Below, piece by piece: positions 1 to 4,913 of a stretch of DNA of 8,165 bases. Below the pieces are notes generated by a model, which worked only from the letters and a program-made list of their open reading frames with translations, was not told where the DNA came from and ran no database searches. Source of the DNA: an uncultured Actinomycetes bacterium (lineage in GTDB: Bacteria > Actinomycetota > Actinomycetes > Nanopelagicales > Nanopelagicaceae); the NCBI GenBank assembly GCA_903827345.1, contig CAIKID010000285.1:1-8165 (forward strand), read 5' to 3'. A program made the translations under genes and the position numbers. Each line of letters begins with the position of its first letter. Position 1 is the first letter of the stretch.

Positions 1-91
1 GCAAATGTGTCGTGCGACCCAGAAAGGCGCGTTGCGAGTTCGCCTACTCCCGTAGGGGCGGCTCCTCCAGCTTCTGCTAGCCAGAATTTAC
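1..91. other. Non-rpsM sequence joined to the truncated rpsM
   Basis: None of the three forward frames here reads as the S13 N-terminus (family pattern MARxxGVDLP...YIFGIG), although S13 begins to align at about base 92. The first 80 bases have 50 G or C (62%), richer than the genes to the right. The frame that leads into S13 has a TAG at 53-55. Frame 1 is open until a TAA at 124-126, and one minus-strand frame is also open across the segment. I recognise neither product. A small inverted repeat, CCTAC at 43-47 and GTAGG at 52-56, lies inside. The decamer AGCCAGAATT occurs at 79-88 and again at 156-165 inside rpsM. A chimeric contig end is the simplest reading. Confidence 0.6.
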
Positions 92-385
92 GAAGCGCAC
101 GCAACACTCGCTGCGACCGGCGTTAACCCAGATACCCGCGTCAAAGATCTTCAAGAGCCAGAATTGGCAAAGCTTCGTGAATTCATCGAAGCAAATTACA
201 AAATCGAAGGTGACCTGCGCCGCGAAGTTGCGAGCGACATTCGCCGTAAAGTCGAAATCCAGAGCTATCAAGGTATTCGCCACCGCAAGGGACTTCCTGT
301 TCGTGGTCAGCGCACACATACAAATGCGCGTACACGTAAGGGCCCTCGTAAGGCAATCGCTGGTAAGAAGAAGGAGACCAAGTAA
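92..385 (+). CDS. rpsM: 30S ribosomal protein S13, 5'-truncated
   Basis: S13 sits in the head of the 30S subunit, where it contacts 16S rRNA, the P-site tRNA and the central protuberance of the 50S. The readable part is 97 codons against about 118-126 for the family. It includes ATLAATGVNPDTRVKDL, the EGDLRRE helix and the C-terminal signature GIRHRKGLPVRGQRT followed by TNARTRKGPRK. The tail is lysine-rich (GKKKETK). About 28 N-terminal residues are missing and are replaced by unrelated sequence, so the start cannot be placed. Position 92 is the first codon I would assign to S13. The frame stays open back to 56 but does not match the family there. The TAA stop shares its last base with the ATG of rpsK (TAATG), which favours translational coupling. 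Confidence 0.93.
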   Translation, partial: EAHATLAATGVNPDTRVKDLQEPELAKLREFIEANYKIEGDLRREVASDIRRKVEIQSYQGIRHRKGLPVRGQRTHTNARTRKGPRKAIAGKKKETK

Positions 386-813
386 TGGCCGCCGCTAAGA
401 CAAAGACGCCTGCTAAGGGCGCTGCCGCAAAGGGCAAAGTCAAACTTCGCAAGAAGGAAAAGAAGAACATTGCGGTTGGACAGGCTCACATCAAGAGCAC
501 CTTCAACAACACCATCATCTCTATTACAGATCCTTCTGGCGCTGTTATCTCTTGGTCATCAGCTGGCCAGGTTGGTTTCAAAGGCTCCCGTAAATCAACA
601 CCATTCGCAGCACAGTTGGCCGCTGAAGCAGCAGCCCGTCGTGCGCAAGAGCATGGTTTGAAGAAGGTTGATGTTTTCGTCAAGGGACCAGGATCTGGTC
701 GCGAGACAGCTATTCGTTCATTACAGGCCGCCGGACTTGAAGTTGGAGCCATCTCAGATGTCACTCCTGCTCCACACAACGGTTGCCGCCCACCAAAACC
801 ACGTCGAGTTTAA
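385..813 (+). CDS. rpsK: 30S ribosomal protein S11
   Basis: S11 lies on the 30S platform and helps shape the mRNA exit (E-site) region together with S7 and S18. The 142-residue product carries the full family core: AHIKSTFNNTIISITDPSG near 34-52, GFKGSRKSTPFAAQ near 64-77, and VKGPGSGRETAIRSLQAAGL near 99-118. The C-terminus contains HNGCRPPK, including the Asn-Gly site that becomes isoaspartate in E. coli S11. The first 20 or so residues are an Ala/Lys-rich basic extension, a few residues longer than in most actinobacterial S11. The end reads KPRRV where many relatives have KRRRV or KKRRV. The ATG overlaps the rpsM stop by one base, and AAGGAG at 371-376 provides a Shine-Dalgarno site at good spacing. 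Confidence 0.98.
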   Translation: MAAAKTKTPAKGAAAKGKVKLRKKEKKNIAVGQAHIKSTFNNTIISITDPSGAVISWSSAGQVGFKGSRKSTPFAAQLAAEAAARRAQEHGLKKVDVFVKGPGSGRETAIRSLQAAGLEVGAISDVTPAPHNGCRPPKPRRV

Positions 814-829
814 GGAAGGAAGAGAATAA

Positions 830-1456
830 ATGGCTCGTTATACCGGAGCAGATTGCAAGCGCTGCCGTCGCGAAAAAGTAAAGCTCTTTCTTAAGGGCTC
901 AAAGTGCGATGGTCCAAAGTGTCCTATTGAGTCCCGTCCATACCCACCAGGGCAACATGGTCGCGGCCGTGCCAAGGAATCTGAATACCTAGGCCAACTA
1001 CGCGAAAAGCAAAAGTGTGCGCGTATGTATGGAGTTCTAGAGAAGCAGTTCCGTGGATATTACGAAGAGGCAAACCGTCTTCAAGGTAAGACCGGTGAAA
1101 ACCTTCTCATCATCCTAGAGACCCGTTTGGATAACGTCGTTTTCCGTGCAGGTTTCGCTAAGAGTCGCGATATGGCTCGCCAGCTGGTCCGTCACGGACA
1201 TTTCTTGGTTAATGGCAAGAAGGTAAACATTCCTTCATTCCGCGTTACACCAATGGACATCATTGATGTCGTGCCTGGCTCGTTGGATACCACCCCATTC
1301 ATCGTCGCAAGCGCTGAATTGGGCGAGAAGACAATCCCTGCGTGGATGGAAGTTGTTGGAGCTCAGATGCGAATCTTGGTTCACGCCACCCCAACCCGCA
1401 CGATTATCGACACTCTCATCCAAGAGCAACTAATCGTTGAGCTCTATAGCAAGTAA
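830..1456 (+). CDS. rpsD: 30S ribosomal protein S4, zinc-binding (four-cysteine) form
   Basis: S4 binds the five-way junction of 16S rRNA, nucleates 30S assembly and lines the mRNA entry channel. In several bacteria it also represses its own operon. The 208-residue product has YPPGQHGRGR at 38-47, the SEYLGQLREKQK segment at 51-62, the S4 RNA-binding fold at about 98-160 (LDNVVFRAGFAKSRDMARQL, then VNGKKVNIPSFRV) and the C-terminus EQLIVELYSK. Cys9, Cys12, Cys26 and Cys31 form a CxxC...CxxxxC knuckle at the positions that bind zinc in Thermus S4. From memory, M. tuberculosis and Streptomyces S4 lack these cysteines. The start is set by AAGGAAGGA at 812-820, just after the rpsK stop. The gene is followed by 78 non-coding bases before rpoA. 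Confidence 0.98.
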   Translation: MARYTGADCKRCRREKVKLFLKGSKCDGPKCPIESRPYPPGQHGRGRAKESEYLGQLREKQKCARMYGVLEKQFRGYYEEANRLQGKTGENLLIILETRLDNVVFRAGFAKSRDMARQLVRHGHFLVNGKKVNIPSFRVTPMDIIDVVPGSLDTTPFIVASAELGEKTIPAWMEVVGAQMRILVHATPTRTIIDTLIQEQLIVELYSK

Positions 1457-1492
1457 TTAGCAGTAAAGCAGTACAAAAGTAGTTTCATTGCA

Positions 1493-1514
1493 GGAGATCA
1501 AATAGTGGATCTCC
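1493..1514 (+). promoter_or_regulatory. Perfect 7-bp hairpin in the rpoA leader
   Basis: GGAGATC at 1493-1499 and GATCTCC at 1508-1514 form a perfect 7-bp stem with an 8-base loop, in the 78-base gap between rpsD and rpoA. No T-run follows (the next bases are CCGACG), so it is unlikely to be an intrinsic terminator. The right arm ends in CTCC, which could alternatively pair with GGAG at 1524-1527, part of the rpoA Shine-Dalgarno site. The leader could therefore switch between an exposed and a masked ribosome-binding site. Other possible roles are an RNA-processing site or a binding site for a ribosomal-protein repressor such as S4. The inverted repeat is seen directly; the function is inferred. 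Confidence 0.5.
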
Positions 1515-1523
1515 CCGACGTAT

Positions 1524-1528
1524 GGAGG
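1524..1528 (+). promoter_or_regulatory. Shine-Dalgarno site that fixes the rpoA GTG start
   Basis: GGAGG lies six bases before the GTG at 1535. It supports this non-ATG start, which gives MLIAQRP, matching the usual actinobacterial RpoA N-terminus. No in-frame ATG exists nearby that would keep this conserved start. Confidence 0.8.
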
Positions 1529-1534
1529 AAATAA

Positions 1535-2548
1535 GTGCTAATTGCACAACGCCCTATCCTCACTGAGGAAGTTGTATCAGAGTTTCGTTCGCGTTTCATT
1601 GTTGAGCCGCTAGAGCCTGGCTTTGGTTATACCCTCGGTAATTCTTTACGCCGTACCCTCTTGTCTTCGATCCCTGGTGCTGCAGTTACCAGCGTTCGCG
1701 TCAATGGTGCTCTGCATGAGTTCACCACCCTCGAAGGTGTAAAAGAAGATCTCACTGAGATCGTCTTGAACATCAAGAACTTGGTCCTCTCTTCAGATAA
1801 TGATGAGCCTTCACTTCTTTACATTCGCAAGAATGGCGAAGGAGTAGTAACTGGTGCGGATATCGCAACACCAGCTGGCGTAACGGTTCACAATCCAGAT
1901 CTCCATATCGCAACCCTCAACTCAAAGGCCAAGTTCGAAGTTGAACTCACCGTTGAGCGCGGTCGCGGTTATGTCACTGCTGTAGCTAACAAGGCTGCTG
2001 GCGGAGAGATCGGCCGGATTCCGGTTGACTCTATCTATTCACCTGTATTACGCGTGACCTATAAGGTCGAAGCAACGCGCGTAGAACAGCGCACAGACTT
2101 TGACCGTTTGATCGTCGATGTTGAGACCAAGCCTTCAATGCTCCCAGGCGATGCTATGGCATCTGCTGGTCGTACATTGGTTGAGCTCTTCGGACTTGCT
2201 CGCGAATTGAACGTCAACGCTGAAGGTATCGAAATGGGACCCTCTATCCAAGATGCTGCGCTCGCTGCTGATCTCGCTCTTCCAATCGAAGATCTTGATC
2301 TCACCGTCCGCTCATACAACTGCCTCAAGCGCGAAGGTATTCATACCGTCGGTGAGCTTGTCGGCCGTTCAGAGGCAGACCTCCTCGATATCCGTAACTT
2401 CGGTTCTAAGTCGATCGATGAAGTGAAGGCAAAACTTCACAGCATGGGTCTACAACTGAAGGACAGCCCAATCGGATTCGATCCAACACAACACCACAAC
2501 TACGGAACTGAAGTCGACGAAGATCTCGTCGAATCAGAGCAGCTCTAG
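1535..2548 (+). CDS. rpoA: DNA-directed RNA polymerase subunit alpha
   Basis: The alpha subunit dimerises to scaffold beta and beta' in RNA polymerase, and its C-terminal domain contacts promoter UP elements and activators. The 337-residue product has the N-terminal assembly domain over about 1-230, including EPLEPGFGYTLGNSLRRTLL, the VERGRGYV loop and IPVDSIYSPVLRVTYKVE. A short linker leads to the C-terminal domain at about 250-312. Residues matching the E. coli DNA-contact set are present as Arg259, Asn262, Cys263, Lys265, Gly290, Lys292 and Ser293 (E. coli 265, 268, 269, 271, 296, 298 and 299). The acidic tail ends in VESEQL, as in other Actinobacteria. Translation starts at GTG behind GGAGG. 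The gene lies between rpsD and rplQ, as is standard, so polymerase and ribosome synthesis share a transcript. Confidence 0.98.
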   Translation: MLIAQRPILTEEVVSEFRSRFIVEPLEPGFGYTLGNSLRRTLLSSIPGAAVTSVRVNGALHEFTTLEGVKEDLTEIVLNIKNLVLSSDNDEPSLLYIRKNGEGVVTGADIATPAGVTVHNPDLHIATLNSKAKFEVELTVERGRGYVTAVANKAAGGEIGRIPVDSIYSPVLRVTYKVEATRVEQRTDFDRLIVDVETKPSMLPGDAMASAGRTLVELFGLARELNVNAEGIEMGPSIQDAALAADLALPIEDLDLTVRSYNCLKREGIHTVGELVGRSEADLLDIRNFGSKSIDEVKAKLHSMGLQLKDSPIGFDPTQHHNYGTEVDEDLVESEQL

Positions 2549-2557
2549 GAGAACGCC

Positions 2558-2914
2558 ATGCCAACACCAAGTAGAGGACCTCGTCTCGGAAGCGGTCCAG
2601 CACACGAGAGATTGTTGCTAGGCACACTCGCAGAGCAACTCTTCGAACACGGCAAGATCAAGACCACTGAGGCAAAGGCCAAGCGCCTACGTCCATTGGC
2701 CGAAAAGTTGATCACAGCTGCTATCGAAGGTGACTTAGCTGCGCGTCGTCGCGTCATGGAGACAATCCAGAACAAGAGCGTTGTTCATACACTCTTTACT
2801 GAGATTGCACCTCGTTTCGCAACACGTCCAGGTGGTTACACCCGCATTACAAAGGTTGGTCCACGTAACGGTGACAATGCCCCAATGGCAGTCATCGAAC
2901 TCGTCAACGACTAA
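2558..2914 (+). CDS. rplQ: 50S ribosomal protein L17
   Basis: L17 binds 23S rRNA on the solvent side of the 50S subunit, near the polypeptide exit tunnel. The 118-residue product contains the family landmarks: RLGSGPAHERLLLGTLAEQL near 9-28, the KIKTTEAKAKRLRPLAEKLI helix near 33-52, the segment APRFATRPGGYTRITK, and GDNAPMAVIELV at the C-terminus. It stops right after the core. Mycobacterium and Streptomyces L17 carry long acidic or alanine-rich C-terminal extensions that are absent here. The Shine-Dalgarno AGGAG at 2547-2551 overlaps the rpoA stop codon and sits six bases before the ATG, so translation is probably coupled to rpoA. It is the last gene before a strong terminator-like hairpin, consistent with the end of the S13-alpha-L17 unit. 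Confidence 0.98.
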   Translation: MPTPSRGPRLGSGPAHERLLLGTLAEQLFEHGKIKTTEAKAKRLRPLAEKLITAAIEGDLAARRRVMETIQNKSVVHTLFTEIAPRFATRPGGYTRITKVGPRNGDNAPMAVIELVND

Positions 2915-2941
2915 TTATTTGTAACACAGTAAGAAAAGTTT

Positions 2942-3808
2942 ATGATCGAACCCGCTCTCAATCCTGAGAGCGGGTTTCGTCGTTTACGCCTTGACTTGGC
3001 ATACGACGGCACTAATTACGCCGGGTGGGCAAAGCAGCCCGATCAAAGAACGCTGCAGGGTTCGATTGAGGATGCTCTAGCAAAGCTGGTACGCACCCCT
3101 GTAAACACCGTTGTTGCGGGTCGTACCGACGCCGGAGTTCATGCGACAGGTCAGGTGCTCCACGTTGATATTCCGGAAGGGCTAGAGGCTTCGCGCTATC
3201 GCCCAGAGGAAGATATCTGGGATTTTGCCCATTTTAAATTCCGACTCAACCAGATGCTCGAGGAAGATATTCGCATCCTGCGCGTAGATCTTGCGCCCGT
3301 AAACTTTGATGCTCGCTTCTCCGCCAGCGCGCGGCACTACCGCTACAAATTGCTCGATAACAATCGAGATCTCATGCCGCTGCAAAGATTTGATACCGCC
3401 ACCTGGTTTCGCCCACTTGATATTGATCTGATGAATCAAGCGAGCGCCGCGATGCTGGGCAAGCACGATTTCTTTACCTTCTGTCGCTACCGCGAGGGGG
3501 GAACCACTGTGCGAACTTTGCTGGAGTTCAGGTGGAGTCGCGATCAGGCAGGGCTCGTGGTCTGCGATATTGCTGCTGATGGCTTTGGCTGGAATATGGT
3601 CCGCAATCTGGTGGGGGCCGCCGTCTGTGTTGGTGAAGGTAGATTTAAGGCTGGCTGGATGACTGAGATTTTGGAGCAGACCACCCGGGTCTCGGACTCC
3701 TATGTCTTCCCAGCGCGCGGCCTTACCTTAGCCCAGGTGGATTATCCCGATGCCGCCGCTCTGGCCGATATTGCGCTCTCGGATTACCTCGCCGAACCCT
3801 CATTTTGA
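2942..3808 (+). CDS. truA: tRNA pseudouridine(38-40) synthase TruA
   Basis: TruA converts uridines 38, 39 and 40 of the tRNA anticodon arm to pseudouridine. The 288-residue protein shows RLRLDLAYDGTNYAGW at 15-30, the catalytic loop AGRTDAGVHATGQV at 59-72 with nucleophile Asp63, ARFSASARHYRY at 124-135 with the conserved active-site tyrosine segment, HDFFTFCR at 175-182, and GFGWNMVRNLVG at 214-225. The ATG at 2942 is effectively the only usable start: an in-frame TAA lies at 2930-2932, and no start codon exists between 2945 and the conserved RLRLDLAYDG block. Upstream is only a weak purine stretch (AAGAAAAG). Residues 4-11 are encoded by a terminator hairpin and probably have no functional role. 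The codon choice looks less biased than in the flanking ribosomal genes, as expected for low expression. Confidence 0.96.
   Translation: MIEPALNPESGFRRLRLDLAYDGTNYAGWAKQPDQRTLQGSIEDALAKLVRTPVNTVVAGRTDAGVHATGQVLHVDIPEGLEASRYRPEEDIWDFAHFKFRLNQMLEEDIRILRVDLAPVNFDARFSASARHYRYKLLDNNRDLMPLQRFDTATWFRPLDIDLMNQASAAMLGKHDFFTFCRYREGGTTVRTLLEFRWSRDQAGLVVCDIAADGFGWNMVRNLVGAAVCVGEGRFKAGWMTEILEQTTRVSDSYVFPARGLTLAQVDYPDAAALADIALSDYLAEPSF
2948..2977 (+). terminator. Strong intrinsic-terminator-like hairpin inside the truA 5' end
   Basis: CCCGCTCTCA at 2951-2960 and TGAGAGCGGG at 2965-2974 form a perfect 10-bp GC-rich stem with an ATCC tetraloop. Flanking AA at 2949-2950 can pair with TT at 2975-2976 and extend it. 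TTT at 2975-2977 and a further TTT at 2982-2984 give a short U-rich tail. This is the expected terminator for the ribosomal-protein unit ending at rplQ. It starts nine bases after the ATG of truA, so it occupies truA codons 4-11. The hairpin is seen directly. Its efficiency is uncertain because the U-tract is short and interrupted by CG. Confidence 0.75.
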
Positions 3809-3834
3809 CCCCAGGGGGCTCTGGAAGGTAACCT
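3805..3834 (+). promoter_or_regulatory. Candidate promoter for rplM-rpsI
   Basis: TTGACC at 3805-3810 matches five of six bases of the -35 consensus and overlaps the truA stop. TAACCT at 3829-3834, after an 18-base spacer, is a poor -10 match (three of six). A start near 3841 would place both leader hairpins at 3855-3893 inside the transcript. The 127-base gap, large for this compact region, and the terminator upstream of truA make a promoter here likely, but these exact boxes are uncertain. Confidence 0.25.
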
Positions 3835-3854
3835 GCTCCTCTGCCTGTGTGTTG

Positions 3855-3893
3855 GATTCAGCTCTGGGCTGATTCGCAAAGCACCAAGCTTTG
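3855..3893 (+). promoter_or_regulatory. Tandem hairpin leader upstream of rplM
   Basis: Two stem-loops lie back to back. The first pairs GATTCAGC (3855-3862) with GCTGATTC (3868-3875): seven pairs, one T-T mismatch and a 5-base loop. The second pairs CAAAGC (3877-3882) with GCTTTG (3888-3893): six perfect pairs and a 5-base loop. One unpaired base separates them, and the rplM start is 43 bases further on. No T-run follows either stem, so they are not terminators. An autoregulatory ribosomal-protein leader is plausible, as L13 leaders are known in Bacilli, but I see no specific match to that structure. Confidence 0.4.
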
Positions 3894-3935
3894 ATGAAGT
3901 AAGAGTTTAACTAAGACAAGAAAGAGAGAGACCTC

Positions 3936-4391
3936 GTGCGCACATTTACACCGAAAGCTGGTGACGTCACCCGCAAGTGGCATGTCATCGACGCTGAAGG
4001 AGTTGTCCTTGGTCGCCTTGCTAGCCATGCAGCCGTCCTTCTTCGCGGCAAACATAAGACCACCTTTGCACCACATATCGACATGGGCGACTTTGTCATC
4101 GTGATCAATGCAGAGAAGATCGTTCTTACTGGTCAGAAAGCCGGCAAGAAGTTTGCTCACCATCACTCCGGTTATCCAGGTGGTATGACCTCCATCGTTT
4201 ATGCAGATTTGATCAACCAAGATCCAACTCGTGTCATCGAGAAGGCCATCCTCGGAATGATTCCTAAGAACAAGCTAGGCCGTTCAGTCGGTTCAAAGCT
4301 CAAGGTATACGCCGGTCCTGCGCACCCACATGCTGCACAGAACCCAACACCATATGTATTTACTCAAGTTTCTCAAATCGTGAAGAAGTAA
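3936..4391 (+). CDS. rplM: 50S ribosomal protein L13
   Basis: L13 is an early-assembly protein of the 50S subunit that binds 23S rRNA domain II. The 151-residue product has the initial strand RKWHVIDAEGVVLGRLAS near 13-30, GKHKTTFAPHIDMGDFVIVINAEK over about 38-61, GYPGGMTS, and the family signature GMIPKNKLGR followed by LKVYAGPAHPHAAQNP near the C-terminus. Length is normal. The start is a GTG, giving MRTFTPKAGD; the N-terminus MRTF/Y(S/T)PKAGD is usual for Actinobacteria. A purine-rich AAGAGAGAGA stretch ending at 3931 acts as the ribosome-binding site, weaker than those of the upstream genes. It pairs with rpsI in the widespread L13-S9 unit, with only nine bases between stop and start. 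Confidence 0.97.
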   Translation: MRTFTPKAGDVTRKWHVIDAEGVVLGRLASHAAVLLRGKHKTTFAPHIDMGDFVIVINAEKIVLTGQKAGKKFAHHHSGYPGGMTSIVYADLINQDPTRVIEKAILGMIPKNKLGRSVGSKLKVYAGPAHPHAAQNPTPYVFTQVSQIVKK

Positions 4392-4400
4392 GGGATAGAC

Positions 4401-4886
4401 ATGTCAGATTTAGATACAGTCATCGATGGCGAAGAAGAAGTTCTAACTTCATACTCTTCTTCAACACCAGCTGCTTCAACCAACCGTCCAGCAATCAAGG
4501 CTCCAGGAGGCGGCACCGGTCGTCGCAAAGAAGCCGTTGCTCGCGTCCGTTTGATTCCAGGAACAGGCAAGTGGGTTGTTAACGGCAAGGCGCTCGATGT
4601 GTACTTCCCAAACAAGGTTCACCAACAATCTGTCTCTGAGCCTTTCCGCACCGTAGGTGCCGAGAATCAGTATGACGTATTTGCTCGCATCAATGGCGGC
4701 GGAACATCTGGCCAAGCCGGTGCGCTTCGCCTCGGAGTTGCGCGCGCACTCAATGAGATTGATCGCGATGCAAACCGTCCTGCACTTAAGAAGGCTGGCT
4801 TCCTTACTCGTGACCCACGTGTCATCGAGCGCAAGAAGTACGGACTGAAGAAGGCACGTAAGCGTTCTCAATACAGCAAGCGTTAA
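4401..4886 (+). CDS. rpsI: 30S ribosomal protein S9
   Basis: S9 is in the 30S head, and its C-terminal tail reaches the P site to contact the tRNA anticodon loop. The 161-residue product has an acidic then Ser/Thr/Ala/Pro-rich N-terminal extension of about 38 residues, typical of Actinobacteria (E. coli S9 is 130 residues). The core runs from GTGRRKEAVARVRLIPG through ARINGGGTSGQAGALRLG and ARAL, then KKAGFLTRDPRVIERKKYGL and the basic tail ending QYSKR. The Lys-Arg end that touches tRNA is intact. The tail reads RKRSQYSKR, with serine where most S9 proteins have proline. AGGGA near 4391-4395, overlapping the rplM stop region, provides the Shine-Dalgarno site and suggests coupling to rplM. 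Confidence 0.97.
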   Translation: MSDLDTVIDGEEEVLTSYSSSTPAASTNRPAIKAPGGGTGRRKEAVARVRLIPGTGKWVVNGKALDVYFPNKVHQQSVSEPFRTVGAENQYDVFARINGGGTSGQAGALRLGVARALNEIDRDANRPALKKAGFLTRDPRVIERKKYGLKKARKRSQYSKR

Positions 4887-4913
4887 TTCTTTTTTACGCG
4901 ATTGCCTTATTAA

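Noticed and set aside
1..126. Frame-1 open stretch ending at TAA 124-126 as the C-terminus of an upstream gene
   Set aside because: It runs across the junction into out-of-frame rpsM and its residues match no family I know. The openness is explained by the G+C-rich sequence.
4476..4871. 131-codon minus-strand open frame opposite rpsI
   Set aside because: It lies wholly opposite a well-conserved S9 gene, shows no recognisable domain and has the features of an antisense shadow. The same holds for the minus-strand frames opposite truA, rplM, glmM and glmS.
4887..4897. T-run after rpsI as an intrinsic terminator
   Set aside because: The T6 tract is not preceded by a GC-rich inverted repeat; only direct AAGCGTT copies lie at the end of rpsI.
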